DNA of 64,000 nucleotides from Bradyrhizobium sp. AZCC 2176. GTDB lineage: Bacteria > Pseudomonadota > Alphaproteobacteria > Rhizobiales > Xanthobacteraceae. Position numbers and translations under genes: made by a program. Below are positions 1 to 9,096 of this stretch, in pieces. Within the stretch, counting starts at the first letter, position 1. Every line of letters starts with the position of its first letter. The DNA lies in the NCBI RefSeq assembly GCF_036924645.1, contig NZ_JAZHRX010000001.1, positions 3,038,001 to 3,102,000 of the forward strand. The letters run 5' to 3'. The notes below the pieces were generated by a model that had not been told where the DNA came from, searched no databases, and saw nothing but the letters and a program-made list of their open reading frames with translations.

Positions 1-1183
1 ACTGGCCACGCATGCCGACCGCAAGGGCCTGTTCGTCGAGGCCGGGCACCTGATCGTCGATCTGGCGCGGCGCTATTACGAGCAGGACGACGAAACCGCG
101 CTGCCGCGGAAGATCGCGAACTTCAAGGCGTTCGAGAACGCGATGACGCTCGACATCGCGATGGGCGGCTCGACCAACACCGTGCTGCATCTCTTGGCGG
201 CGGCCTATGAAGGGCAGGTGCCGTTTACGATGCAGGATATCGACCGCCTGTCGCGGCGGGTGCCGGTGCTCTGCAAGGTGGCGCCGTCGGTGGCGGACGT
301 GCATCTGGAAGACGTCCATCGCGCCGGCGGCGTGATGGCGATCCTCGGCGAGCTCGACCGCGCCGGCCTGCTCAACCGCGGCCTGCCGATGGTTCACAGC
401 AAGACGCTGGAGGACGCGCTTGGCCGCTGGGACATCGTGCGCACCAAGAGCGAGAGCGTCCGCAAATTCTTCACCGCGGCCCCGGGCAATGTGCCCACGC
501 AAGTCGCCTTCAGCCAGGAGCGCCGGTTCGAAGAGCTCGATACCGACCGCGCCACCGGCTGCATCCGCGACGCCGAGCACGCGTTCTCGAAAGACGGCGG
601 CCTCGCCGTGCTCTCGGGTAATCTCGCGCTGGACGGTTGCATCGTGAAGACCGCCGGCGTCGATGAGAGCATCCTGAAGTTCGAAGGACCGGCGCGGATT
701 TTTGAAAGCCAGGACGCCGCGGTCGAAGGTATTTTGGGCGGCAAGATCAAGCCCGGCGACGTCGTCGTGGTCCGCTACGAGGGCCCGCGCGGCGGCCCCG
801 GCATGCAGGAGATGCTGTACCCGACCAGCTATCTGAAATCGAAGGGGCTCGGAAAGGTCTGCGCGCTGATTACCGACGGACGCTTCTCCGGCGGCTCCTC
901 CGGCCTGTCGATCGGCCATATCTCGCCGGAAGCCGCCGAAGGCGGCCTGATCGGCCTCGTGGAAGATGGCGATCGCATCAAGATCGACATTCCCTCGCGG
1001 TCGATCAGCCTCGTGGTCGATGAGGCTACCCTCGCCAAGCGGCGCGAAGCCATGCTGGCCCGCGGCTCGGAGGCGTGGAAGCCGGCCAAGAAGCGCAGCC
1101 GCAACGTGTCGATGGCGCTGAAGGCCTATGCGGCGCTGACGACCAGCGCCGCCCGCGGCGCGGTGCGGATCGTTCCGGAATGA
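1..1183 (+). CDS. ilvD: Dihydroxy-acid dehydratase, C-terminal part (5' end outside window)
   Basis: Catalyses dehydration of dihydroxy-acids to 2-keto acids in valine, leucine and isoleucine synthesis. The frame is open from base 2 with no start, so the gene begins upstream; about 393 residues are visible of a family usually near 610. Seen: AMGGSTNT near the left edge, LCKVAPS (the Cys is an Fe-S ligand in the family), [16 protein letters not shown], and the C-terminal [10 protein letters not shown] loop followed by GHISPEA. The pattern fits the long E. coli-type IlvD. The first ATG in frame (143) lies inside a conserved block and is not the start. The gene converges on modC with only 3 bases between stops. 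Confidence 0.95.
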   Translation, partial: LATHADRKGLFVEAGHLIVDLARRYYEQDDETALPRKIANFKAFENAMTLDIAMGGSTNTVLHLLAAAYEGQVPFTMQDIDRLSRRVPVLCKVAPSVADVHLEDVHRAGGVMAILGELDRAGLLNRGLPMVHSKTLEDALGRWDIVRTKSESVRKFFTAAPGNVPTQVAFSQERRFEELDTDRATGCIRDAEHAFSKDGGLAVLSGNLALDGCIVKTAGVDESILKFEGPARIFESQDAAVEGILGGKIKPGDVVVVRYEGPRGGPGMQEMLYPTSYLKSKGLGKVCALITDGRFSGGSSGLSIGHISPEAAEGGLIGLVEDGDRIKIDIPSRSISLVVDEATLAKRREAMLARGSEAWKPAKKRSRNVSMALKAYAALTTSAARGAVRIVPE

Positions 1184-1186
1184 GCG

Positions 1187-1846
1187 CTACGTCAGCACCT
1201 TGACGCCGCCGAGCGCGGTCACCCGGCCGCGCTTGAGCATGACGATCTGCGTCGCGAGCTGACGCAGCTCCGCGGCATCGTGGCTGACATAGACCATCGG
1301 TATGCCCTCGTCGCGCAGCCGCACCAGATAGGGCAGGATCTCCTCCTTGCGGCCCTCGTCGAGCGAACCCAGCGGCTCGTCCATCAGCAGCAGTCGCGGC
1401 TTTGACAACAGCGCGCGGCCCAGCGCGACGCGCTGGCGCTCGCCGCCGGAGAGTTGGCCGGGCCGGCGGTCGAGCAGGTGGCCGATGTCGAGCAGGTCGG
1501 TGATGCGCTTGTGCTGGGAAGAATCCACAGCAAGGCGGTTCATGCGCCGGCCGTAATCGAGGTTTTGCCGCACGTCGAGATGCGGAAACAGCCGCGCATC
1601 CTGAAAGACGTAGCCGACCCTGCGCCGATGCGGCGGCACATGGACGTCCGCCGTCGTGTCGTCCAACGTTTCGCCGTCGAGCGCGATGATGCCGCGGTCG
1701 GGCCGCAACAGCCCGGCGATCATGTTGATCAGCGAGGTCTTGCCAGCGCCGGATGCGCCGAACAGCCCGGTGACGCGGCCCTGGCTTTCGAACGAGGCTT
1801 CCAGCGAGAATTCGCCAAGCTGTTTGGTGACGTCGACGCGCAGCAT
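1187..1846 (-). CDS. modC: Molybdate ABC transporter ATP-binding protein, short form
   Basis: ATPase of the molybdate importer. About 219 residues: Walker A GASGAGKT (30-37), ABC signature LSGGERQR, Walker B LLLMDEP and an H-loop VSHD. Many ModC proteins are about 350 residues and carry a C-terminal TOBE/Mop molybdate-binding domain; this one stops right after the ATPase domain, so that sensor domain is absent. The ATG at 1846 lies 2 bases after the modB stop, as expected for coupled genes; the same frame stays open far upstream, but that stretch is modB read in another frame. Last gene of modABC. Confidence 0.93.
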   Translation of the reverse strand: MLRVDVTKQLGEFSLEASFESQGRVTGLFGASGAGKTSLINMIAGLLRPDRGIIALDGETLDDTTADVHVPPHRRRVGYVFQDARLFPHLDVRQNLDYGRRMNRLAVDSSQHKRITDLLDIGHLLDRRPGQLSGGERQRVALGRALLSKPRLLLMDEPLGSLDEGRKEEILPYLVRLRDEGIPMVYVSHDAAELRQLATQIVMLKRGRVTALGGVKVLT

Positions 1847-1848
1847 GC

Positions 1849-2544
1849 TCAGTTCCCGTGCAGTCGTTTGGTGGCGCGCCGCGCAAACCATTCGGAGGCG
1901 ATCAGGGCCCCCATTGCGATCACGGTGGAAACGATAACCAGCCGCCCGGCCGCGCTGTCGCCGTCGGGCGTCTGGATTAGCGAATAAATCGCAGACGAAA
2001 TGGTCTGGGTCTCGCCGGGAATGTTGGAGACAAAGGTGATGGTAGCGCCGAATTCGCCGATCGCCTTGGCAAAGCCGAGCACCATGCCGGCCAGCACGCC
2101 CGGCAGCGCCAGCGGCAGAGTCACGGTGGCGAACACCTGCCATGGCGCGGCGCCGAGGGTGCTTGACGCCTGTTCCAGCCGGCGGTCGATCGCCTCGATC
2201 GATAGCCGGATCGGCCGCACCAGGAGCGGAAACGACATGATGCCGCAGGCGAGCGCTGCTCCCGTCCAGCGAAACGCGAACACGATGCCGAGGTTGTCGG
2301 CGAGCCACGCACCGACCAGACCCCGGCGGCCGAAAGTCAGCAGCAGCAGATAACCGGTGACGACTGGCGGCAGCACCAGCGGCAGATGAACCAGCGCATC
2401 GAGGATGGATTTGCCCCAGAATTCACGCCGCGCCAGCAGCCATGCCAGCGCGATGCCGAACGGCGTCGCCACCAGTGTTGCAACAATGGCCACCCGCAAC
2501 GAGAGCAGGATGGCGGTCCATTCGGCCGGCGATATCTCGAACAT
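1849..2544 (-). CDS. modB: Molybdate ABC transporter permease
   Basis: Inner-membrane channel subunit of the molybdate importer, 231 residues with about five hydrophobic segments. The binding-protein-dependent transport signature is visible as [19 protein letters not shown], the cytoplasmic EAA loop that contacts ModC. The start overlaps the modA stop by one base (TGATG), and modC follows 2 bases after the stop, so the three genes are probably translationally coupled. Confidence 0.95.
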   Translation of the reverse strand: MFEISPAEWTAILLSLRVAIVATLVATPFGIALAWLLARREFWGKSILDALVHLPLVLPPVVTGYLLLLTFGRRGLVGAWLADNLGIVFAFRWTGAALACGIMSFPLLVRPIRLSIEAIDRRLEQASSTLGAAPWQVFATVTLPLALPGVLAGMVLGFAKAIGEFGATITFVSNIPGETQTISSAIYSLIQTPDGDSAAGRLVIVSTVIAMGALIASEWFARRATKRLHGN

Positions 2545-3329
2545 CAGGTCGAAGGGCTGACGAGAAACTTGAAGCCGTATTTTTCGAGGATGCTCTTCGC
2601 CGCGGTCGAACGCAGGAAAGCGAGATAGTTCGACGCTTCCGGCTTTGCGGTGGTCGTCGCCGCCACGGGATAAACGATCGCCGGATGGGAATCGGCCGGG
2701 AATGCGCCGACGACCTTGACGCCGGGCTCAACCTTGGCGTCGGTGGCGTAGACGATGCCAAGCGCCGCTTCACCGCGCGCCACAAGCGTCAGGGCAGCAC
2801 GGACGTTATCCGCCATGGCGAATTTCGGCTCGGCCGCCTGCCATGAACCGAGCTTCTCCAGCGCGGCCTTGGCATATTTGCCGACCGGCACCGATTTCAC
2901 GTCGCCGGTTGCGATCTTGCCGTCACCGGCAAGCTTGGCGAGGTCAAAGCCGGCGCCGATGTTCACATTGTCGATCCTGGAATCCTTCGGCGCGATCAGC
3001 ACGATGCTGTTGCCGAGCAGGTTGATCCGGCTCGATTCATTGATCGTCCTTTTCGACATCGCATAATCCATCCAGTCGGTGTCGGCGGAGATGAACACGT
3101 CGGCCGGCGCGCCCTGTTCGAGTTGCTTGGCGAGTCCCGAACTCGGGCCATAGCTGACGACGACCTTCACGCCCGTCTTCGCCGTATAGGCGGTGTCGAT
3201 CTCGTCGAGCGCGCTCTTCATCGAGGCAGCGGCAAAGACGGTTAGGGTTTTGTCCTGCGCGGCCGCCGGCGAGTAGAGCGCTCCGGTCAGAACGAGAAGG
3301 GCAGTGAAGATACCGGTGCTGCGATACAT
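2544..3329 (-). CDS. modA: Molybdate-binding periplasmic protein
   Basis: Periplasmic receptor delivering molybdate (or tungstate) to ModBC. About 261 residues with an N-terminal signal peptide cut near AAAQD, then LTVFAAASMKSALDEI, SYGPSSGLAKQLEQGAPADVF and GIVYATDA, typical ModA blocks. The open frame extends upstream to 3473, but GGAG six bases before the ATG at 3329 and the signal peptide right after it favour this start. First gene of modABC. I found no convincing ModE-type operator in the region ahead of it. Confidence 0.93.
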   Translation of the reverse strand: MYRSTGIFTALLVLTGALYSPAAAQDKTLTVFAAASMKSALDEIDTAYTAKTGVKVVVSYGPSSGLAKQLEQGAPADVFISADTDWMDYAMSKRTINESSRINLLGNSIVLIAPKDSRIDNVNIGAGFDLAKLAGDGKIATGDVKSVPVGKYAKAALEKLGSWQAAEPKFAMADNVRAALTLVARGEAALGIVYATDAKVEPGVKVVGAFPADSHPAIVYPVAATTTAKPEASNYLAFLRSTAAKSILEKYGFKFLVSPST

Positions 3330-3554
3330 GAGGCGCTCCATGCATGCTTGCCAGCCGCAGATAGTGGGCACAAGACAGGCGTTGGTTGGGGTCGATTGGG
3401 CGATCGTCGGAAGCGCCGTTCCGGAAATCCCATGATGACTTGCGGTCGATCGGGATATCGCCAGCCCCAACATAGTCAGGATGACGGCCGAGGTAAAGGT
3501 GGCTCGAGGTCCGACCTCACCGCGTGAGGCCGGACCGGCCTGCCTGCCGATCCG

Positions 3555-4076
3555 TTAGTTGTGATGATGACGCGTGTGACCGCCGCCGTAACCGCGCAAT
3601 TCCGCATACTTCGTCATCTGCGCTTGCGTTAAAATACTGCCGGCTGACAGGTGATACTTCAAATGGGCTTCGCGCAGCATCCCCTGCGTCGCGGCCACGG
3701 CTGCGGTCGACGCCTTCAGGCTTTCCGGCGTGATGGTTCGGCTTGCAAATTGCCTGTCCAACTCGGCTTCCTGCTCGATCAGCTTCGAGCCCAGTGGCAT
3801 AGCCTCGTCTTTCATCGCATCGAACAGGCGCTGCATGCCGGCGCGTTGGTCGGCCGTAAGGTCGAGCTTGTCGGCGAGTTCGAGGACGTGTGACGGCCCT
3901 GGATAGCCGTTCAACTCGGCGGCGAGCGCCAGGCCCATGCCACGGCCGGCGTTGAGGTCCGCGATCTGCTGATCGGACAGCGCCTTGATCGAACGCCCCT
4001 GCATCCCGGCATACGGGGTTTGTGCGTGCACGCTGGTCACGAAAGCAATCGAAGCAATCAGGGGCCAAATCTTCAT
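3555..4076 (-). CDS. Spy/CpxP-like periplasmic protein (LTxxQ type)
   Basis: About 173 residues with a clear signal peptide (IWPLIASIAFVTSVHAQ). The mature part is helical and has two LTxxQ-type motifs, LTADQ and LTQAQ, as in Spy/CpxP family periplasmic chaperones and metal-stress proteins. It ends in a His-rich tail (HTRHHHN), which could bind metal; that is inference. The ATG at 4076 is preceded by GGAG at 7 bases, better than the ATG two codons earlier. It starts 2 bases after the stop of mepA, so the two are probably co-transcribed and act together in the envelope. Exact function unknown. Confidence 0.75.
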   Translation of the reverse strand: MKIWPLIASIAFVTSVHAQTPYAGMQGRSIKALSDQQIADLNAGRGMGLALAAELNGYPGPSHVLELADKLDLTADQRAGMQRLFDAMKDEAMPLGSKLIEQEAELDRQFASRTITPESLKASTAAVAATQGMLREAHLKYHLSAGSILTQAQMTKYAELRGYGGGHTRHHHN

Positions 4077-4078
4077 CG

Positions 4079-5065
4079 TCATTCTCCTGCGGATTTGATT
4101 TGCGGTTGGGCCTTTGCGTCAGGTGCGTTCAATACCGCCTTGCAGGCCGGCGGCAGCTCAGCCATGGTCATCGGCGGCTTCGGCTTCGGCGGTACTTTCG
4201 GCGGCTTGGGGTGCAGCACCGCATCGCTGAACCAGTAGGCGAGATCGCTCGTGCTGCAGCCTTCACCTTCGTTTGGGTCGGGCTGGCTCTCGCATTCGCC
4301 GGCGCCGGGCGGGCATTTGATGCGGATATGGAAGTGGTAGTCGTGACCGTACATCGGCCGCACCTTGTGGAGCCAGTAGCGGTCGCCTTTGGCCTCACGG
4401 CAGAGCGCCTTCTTGATCGCGGCATTGACGAAGATGCGCTGCACGCTGGGCTCCAGCGCGGCGGCGCGGATCACCGCGAGATGAGTCGGCGTCCAGGCGT
4501 GCGGATCAATGTCGAGCCGGTCGCTGCGCACCATCATCACAGCCGACATCTCTTCACGCTCGTTGCGCGACAATCGACGGCCCGGCATCGGCGTCAGCCA
4601 GATGTCGGCGTCGAGCCCAACCTGATGGCTGGCATGTCCAGTGAACATCGGCCCGCCGCGCGGCTGTGACATGTCGCCGATCAGTATGCCGTGCCAGCCC
4701 GCATCCTTGCGCGCCTTCGCGGCAAGCCGCTTGACCAGCGCGACCAGGTCGGGATGTCCCCAGTAACGGTTGCGCGACAGCCGCATCACCTGCCAATTGT
4801 CGCCGTTGATCGGTAGTCCTTCCGCGCCCGCGATGCAGCCATGGGCATAGAAGCCGTGCACGCGCGTCGGCATCGCCGCCGGCAGCACCTTGCGGCCGAA
4901 CAACTCCTTGGCGGCGAGCTTGGGATCGTTGGCGTTGGCGAGCGCCGGCAGCGGTGTTGGATGGACCGTGCCCTTGTCCTGCGCCCATGCGCTCGCGGCA
5001 CTGGCGGCGGTCATCAAGGTCAGGAGTGGGATCAGAATCAGGCGAGGGTTCATCGGATCACTCAA
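4079..5065 (-). CDS. mepA: Penicillin-insensitive murein endopeptidase (M74)
   Basis: Zinc endopeptidase cutting D-Ala-meso-DAP cross-links of peptidoglycan in the periplasm. 328 residues: signal peptide ending near ASAWAQD, then GHASHQVGLDADIW, whose His and Asp match known metal ligands of MepA, and GHDYHFHIRIKCP with the downstream His cluster. A proline-rich stretch (PKPPKVPPKPKPP) lies near the C-terminus. Start is uncertain: ATG at 5065 or the fourth-codon ATG at 5053; neither has a strong ribosome site. The next gene is the Spy-like protein, 2 bases downstream. Confidence 0.95.
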   Translation of the reverse strand: MSDPMNPRLILIPLLTLMTAASAASAWAQDKGTVHPTPLPALANANDPKLAAKELFGRKVLPAAMPTRVHGFYAHGCIAGAEGLPINGDNWQVMRLSRNRYWGHPDLVALVKRLAAKARKDAGWHGILIGDMSQPRGGPMFTGHASHQVGLDADIWLTPMPGRRLSRNEREEMSAVMMVRSDRLDIDPHAWTPTHLAVIRAAALEPSVQRIFVNAAIKKALCREAKGDRYWLHKVRPMYGHDYHFHIRIKCPPGAGECESQPDPNEGEGCSTSDLAYWFSDAVLHPKPPKVPPKPKPPMTMAELPPACKAVLNAPDAKAQPQIKSAGE

Positions 5066-5255
5066 ATTCGCGCAAACCTAGCATGGAATCGGCAACGGGA
5101 GACAACCGCGGCACGCAATTGCCCCGCACCGCCGCAGCCCGCCCCGAGTTAAGATTAACCCGGATTCGCCGCGCCCGGCCGTACTTTACAAGGCGCATCG
5201 CCAAACGACATCATGCGACAATTGCAAGTAATGACATTTGTAGCAGGGCGTAATT

Positions 5256-5339
5256 ATGAAGTTTGCGTGGGGCAAAGGGCTGGTCGCCGCGCTGGTCCAG
5301 CGCAACGGCCCGCGCAACATGCGCATCGAGATCAACTAG
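5256..5339 (+). CDS. Micro-ORF, 27 residues, related to the micro-ORF at 6350
   Basis: ATG at 5256 preceded by GCAGGG at about 7 bases; 27 codons then TAG. The peptide is basic and ends in ALVQRNGPRNMRIEIN. A very similar ending (ALVRRSGPRRIEVKIEW) is encoded at 6350-6466 on the same strand, and 24 of 26 bases match between 5289-5314 and 6413-6438. It sits in a 329-base gap, opposite and just beyond the 3' end of the PhyH-like gene. No known family recognised. Coding status is inferred from the ribosome site and the related copy. Confidence 0.5.
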   Translation: MKFAWGKGLVAALVQRNGPRNMRIEIN

Positions 5340-5394
5340 AGCGGGGACCCGCCTTCGTTGGTGACCCCGCTCCAGCTTCATTCCCGGGTTCCTG

Positions 5395-6198
5395 TTATCG
5401 GCGCGCTTGCAAGGCCTGGCGGATGGATCGCTCAACCGGCGAATAATCGCCGTTCGCTCGCTCAAGCCTGAACGGCTCAGACGGGTGCAGCGGAGGCTGC
5501 GCCATGAACCGTGGCGCGGATCCCCGGTGCATTTGCGCGGCGTGAACGAGGAAGGGATGGCACAGGTAGACTGTGCCGGCATCGCCGGTCGCCTGTAGCT
5601 CGGGCCGGCCGCTCCCCATCTCGTCCAGCCTCAAATGCGACATGCCGGCCTCGCCGGCCGGTTCGAGAAGGCGCGCCATGTCCAGATGCGAGCCCGGCCT
5701 TATTCGGGTGGGCGCGTCGGCTTCCCTCACGTCCGAGAACAGGAACAGCATCAGCAGCGCGCGTCCGCGCGACGTTACATTGACCCGCCATGCGGAGTAA
5801 TCGCTGCTGTCGATGGGATCGTTTTCGCCGGGGAAGCTGAGATCGACATGCCAGCCGGCGTCGCCGGGATCGTGCGGGCTCGGAAACCGTACCGGGAAGG
5901 TGCCGAGGTCGGCTCGCGGCCACCACCGTCCCTTTCCGACGAGTTGGTCGAAGGCGGCATGAAGCAGCGGGCTGTTGACGGCTTTCCTGAAGGGTTCGTC
6001 ATTGTAATAGCCGAGACGGATCACCGGCCGCGTCCATGTTGCGGGGTCGTCGGGATCGCAGGGCAGATCGCGCCACAGGATGGCGCGACCCTGCTCGGCA
6101 AGCTCGCGCGGAAAGGCGCGATCGATCCGGACGAAGCCGTCTTGAATAAATTGCTCGATCTGCGCGTTGCTGAGCACGCGCGGTTTGCTGGTCGGCAT
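5395..6198 (-). CDS. Phytanoyl-CoA dioxygenase (PhyH) family protein
   Basis: Probable Fe(II)/2-oxoglutarate-dependent oxygenase, 267 residues. The metal-binding H-x-D is seen as WHVDLSF in mid-protein and the distal His in HPFLVHAAQMHRG, with Arg about ten residues after it as in 2-oxoglutarate binding members. GRALLMLFLFSDV and TRIRPGSH also fit PhyH. No signal peptide, so cytosolic. AGAGG-type ribosome site 5 bases before the ATG. Substrate cannot be read from the sequence. It stands alone between two micro-ORFs on the opposite strand. Confidence 0.8.
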   Translation of the reverse strand: MPTSKPRVLSNAQIEQFIQDGFVRIDRAFPRELAEQGRAILWRDLPCDPDDPATWTRPVIRLGYYNDEPFRKAVNSPLLHAAFDQLVGKGRWWPRADLGTFPVRFPSPHDPGDAGWHVDLSFPGENDPIDSSDYSAWRVNVTSRGRALLMLFLFSDVREADAPTRIRPGSHLDMARLLEPAGEAGMSHLRLDEMGSGRPELQATGDAGTVYLCHPFLVHAAQMHRGSAPRFMAQPPLHPSEPFRLERANGDYSPVERSIRQALQARR

Positions 6199-6349
6199 GA
6201 AATCCTCTTATCGCTGGGCAAACGGCCATGGCCTGCGCGAAGCAGGAGCGGCCGGACTGTTTCTGTCGGAGGCTTCCGCCCGCCTGAGCGGGCAACGCGG
6301 TCAGCGCGCGAGAAAGAAGACAGAAGCGATATGGGAGGTACGGATCATC

Positions 6350-6466
6350 ATGGCACGCACGATTCTATCACGTGCACGCCAGCGTTCAACCGGCACGCGG
6401 CGGCGCTATATTGCGCTGGTCCGGCGCAGCGGCCCGCGTCGGATCGAGGTCAAAATTGAATGGTGA
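6350..6466 (+). CDS. Micro-ORF, 38 residues, highly basic
   Basis: ATG at 6350, stop TGA at 6464-6466, 38 residues with 13 Arg or Lys. GGGAGG lies about 11 bases upstream, a usable but distant ribosome site. The C-terminal half (ALVRRSGPRRIEVKIEW) resembles the micro-ORF at 5256-5339. The stop lies 4 bases before the 3' end of the convergent Bug-type receptor gene. No known family recognised; a duplicated small gene is the simplest reading. Confidence 0.5.
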   Translation: MARTILSRARQRSTGTRRRYIALVRRSGPRRIEVKIEW

Positions 6467-6469
6467 GTG

Positions 6470-7471
6470 CTACTGCAGCTCGATATTGGCCGACTTGATC
6501 ACCGCGGCCCATCGGTCGACTTCCTCGCGCATGTATTTGGACGCCTTGTCGACCGGGCCGCCGAAAATTGCCGCGGATAGTTTCTTGAGCTGATCCTGCA
6601 CCTCAGGCTGGCGCAATGCCTCGTTCACATCGGCATTGATCTTGCCGATGATGTTTTTCGGAGTCTTGGGCGGCGCCACGATGCCGTACCAGGCGACCGC
6701 TTCAAAACCCAGCAGCGTTTCGGCCATCGTCGGTACATCCGGCAACGCCGCCAGACGCTCGGACGAGGCCACCGCAAGCAGTTTCAGCTTACCCGCCTGA
6801 ACCAGCGCCAGCGAGACGCCGAGATTGTCGAACATGACATCGACGTCGCCGGCGACGAGACCCTGCAGCGCAGGCGCCGAGCCGCGATACGGAATGTGCC
6901 GCAGCTTTACCTTTGCCATCAGTTGAAACAGCTCCGAGCTCAAATGCGAGGTCGTGCCGTTGCCCTGCGTGGCGCAGATGGTTTTGTCGGAATTGCCCTT
7001 CAGGTATTCGATCAACTCGGCCACGCTGGATGCCTTGATGTTGTTCGGATTGACGATCAGCGCATTTGGCACCTGGGCCATGACGATAATCGGCTCGAAT
7101 TTCGTCGGATCGTAGCCGAGCTTGGGGTACAGATTGTGATTGATCACAAGTGGCGGCGGCGCTGACGAGAGCAGGGTGTAGCCGTCGGGCGCCGAATGGT
7201 AGACTTGTTCGGCGCCGATGTTTCCGGCCGCCCCCGTGCGGTTCTCGATGACCACCGGCTGGCTCCATTTGCGTGACAGCCAGTCGGCGACAATTCGTGG
7301 AATCGCGTCGGCCGTTCCTCCCGCAGGAAATGGAACGACGATTTTTACGGGACGGTCCGGGTAATCCCCGGCCAGCGCCGGCGTGTGGCCATGCGCGGTG
7401 AGGGCCAGAAGCAGCGTCAGCACCGCCAATTTGCGGCAGACGGGAAGCAGAGCTGGCGTAATGCCGTGCAT
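6470..7471 (-). CDS. Bug-family tripartite tricarboxylate transporter receptor
   Basis: Periplasmic solute receptor, about 333 residues. Signal peptide (LAVLTLLLALTAHGHTPALA) followed by the family hallmark YPDRPVKIVVPFPAGGTAD and later IENRTGAAGNIGAE and PYRGSAPALQGLVAGDVDVM. GGGAGGAG six bases before the ATG at 7471 fixes the start although the frame continues upstream. No TctA/TctB membrane genes are near, as is usual for orphan Bug receptors. It is divergent from a FAD monooxygenase, which suggests a small catabolic unit for an organic acid or aromatic; the ligand is unknown. Confidence 0.9.
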   Translation of the reverse strand: MHGITPALLPVCRKLAVLTLLLALTAHGHTPALAGDYPDRPVKIVVPFPAGGTADAIPRIVADWLSRKWSQPVVIENRTGAAGNIGAEQVYHSAPDGYTLLSSAPPPLVINHNLYPKLGYDPTKFEPIIVMAQVPNALIVNPNNIKASSVAELIEYLKGNSDKTICATQGNGTTSHLSSELFQLMAKVKLRHIPYRGSAPALQGLVAGDVDVMFDNLGVSLALVQAGKLKLLAVASSERLAALPDVPTMAETLLGFEAVAWYGIVAPPKTPKNIIGKINADVNEALRQPEVQDQLKKLSAAIFGGPVDKASKYMREEVDRWAAVIKSANIELQ

Positions 7472-7594
7472 TCCAAACTCCTCCCGCTGCCACATTCCGT
7501 CCAGCCTAAGCTGTCGGCGCCGCCACTTGGTGTTTGCAGCAAGGGAGGATAGCTTGAACGCGCAAGCTTCCGAAGCATTTTTTTGCGTGGGACG

Positions 7595-8779
7595 ATGACG
7601 CAGCCGCAGCTCACTGTCGTGATCATTGGAGGCGGAATCGGCGGACTGTTCGCCGCGAACGCGCTGATTGCCCACGGCCTCCATGTTTCCGTCTATGAGC
7701 AGGCGTCCGCGCTCGGCGAGGTCGGAGCCGGGGTATTCCTGACGCCGAACAGCGTGCGGCAATTGCAGCGGGTGGGCCTCGGACATCAGGTGGAACGACG
7801 GGGCGCCAGGGTCGGCCACGGTTCTCACTATTTCCGTCACGACGGCGCGCCGATAGCTCCGGTCCAGGTGACGGATTCGGCCGGCTGGAACGCCACCTTC
7901 GGCATGCACCGCGCCGACCTCGTCGAGATTCTGGCGAGTGCATTGCCATCAGGCGTGGTGCGCACCGGACATCGCGGCATAGGCTTTGAGCAGGCCGGCG
8001 AGGTGGCGCGCGTGTCATTCGCCAATGGCGCAGTGGCCGAAGGCGACGTCGTCATTGCCGCCGACGGGATCCACTCCGAACTCCGGCCCTATGTCGCGCC
8101 GCCGTCGCGGCCGGTCTTTCACGGGTCCGTCGCCTATCGTGGCGTGCTGCCGCATGCGCGCATTCCGCACTGGCCGATCGATTGCTGGCAGATGTGGCTC
8201 GGCAAGGGAAAGCATTTCCTCACCTTCCCGGTGCGGGCGGGCGAACTCATCAACTATGTCGGCTTCGTTCCGGCCGATGCGGAAATGAAGGAATCCTGGT
8301 CGGCACCGGGAGATCCCGACGTGCTTCGCCGGGAGTTCGAGGGCTGGGATCCGCGCATCGGTGCCTTGTTGGGTCAGGTGAAAGAAACCTTCCGCTGGGC
8401 GCTGTATGACCGTGAGCCGCTGCCCACCTGGACGCGCGGACGCCTGACGCTGCTCGGCGATGCCGCGCACCCGATGCTTCCGCATCTCGGCCAGGGCGCC
8501 AACCAGTCGATCGAGGACGGCATGGCGCTGGCGACCATTCTGGCGCTGATGTCACGCGCCAGCGCACCTGCCGCGCTGCTTGCCTATGAGCGGCTGCGAC
8601 GCGAGCGCGTGGCGGCGGTTCAGCGCGGTGCGCGCGAGAACGGCATGCGCTACGACTCGGCATATGCCGATCTCGGCGTCCGCGATGCCGAGATCTCAGC
8701 GCATGCGGCGTTCCGCAGACGGCTTTACGATCATGACGTCGTACCCGAAGCGCAAGCCGTAGCGGCAGCTCTGGGTTGA
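7595..8779 (+). CDS. FAD-dependent monooxygenase (salicylate hydroxylase type)
   Basis: Group A flavoprotein hydroxylase, about 394 residues. FAD dinucleotide motif GGGIGG (12-17), DG motif in AADGIHSELR, and the GD motif GDAAHPMLPHLGQGANQSIED near 290. Closest in feel to salicylate 1-hydroxylase / 3-hydroxybenzoate 6-hydroxylase; the true substrate is not readable. ATG at 7595 chosen; a TTG four codons earlier is possible. It is divergent from the Bug-type receptor, with 123 bases between that could hold both promoters. Confidence 0.85.
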   Translation: MTQPQLTVVIIGGGIGGLFAANALIAHGLHVSVYEQASALGEVGAGVFLTPNSVRQLQRVGLGHQVERRGARVGHGSHYFRHDGAPIAPVQVTDSAGWNATFGMHRADLVEILASALPSGVVRTGHRGIGFEQAGEVARVSFANGAVAEGDVVIAADGIHSELRPYVAPPSRPVFHGSVAYRGVLPHARIPHWPIDCWQMWLGKGKHFLTFPVRAGELINYVGFVPADAEMKESWSAPGDPDVLRREFEGWDPRIGALLGQVKETFRWALYDREPLPTWTRGRLTLLGDAAHPMLPHLGQGANQSIEDGMALATILALMSRASAPAALLAYERLRRERVAAVQRGARENGMRYDSAYADLGVRDAEISAHAAFRRRLYDHDVVPEAQAVAAALG

Positions 8780-9096
8780 ACGACAGTTGCATGACGGTCA
8801 GCTTAACCGTCCGATAACCCTGTCGATCATTGGCGTACATTCAAATGCTCGCGCGGCGTTTCGCGCATTCCTTGTGCATCCAGGGCGGGCGTCGCCTGCC
8901 TGCCGTACAGGCGTGGCGATTTTGCCCTGTGAATTTGCGATTTTCGTCAAAAGCGATACACGCAAAGCGTGCGCTCGCTTTTCCGACAGGCAGTGAACGT
9001 GCCTGTGCGTGCGCCCTTTCTGCAGCAAGGGATACCTTTTTTTCAGATACTTATCTGCAAACATCGCCCGCAGTAATGCGCGGGGTAGGCGTAGCG
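8780..9096 (+). other. 317-base gap without a recognised gene
   Basis: Lies between the monooxygenase and the GGDEF-EAL gene. It contains open stretches in several frames, none with a convincing start plus family resemblance, and a T-run near 9037-9044 beside AT-richer sequence. Probably holds the promoter of the downstream gene. The composition (CTTTTCC, repeated GCGTGCGC words) could reflect a dispersed repeat remnant, which I cannot test. Confidence 0.3.

Noticed and set aside
3330..3554. A ModE-type operator ahead of modA
   Set aside because: CGATCGGGATATCGCC is near but lacks the paired TATA half-sites expected for a Mo-box.
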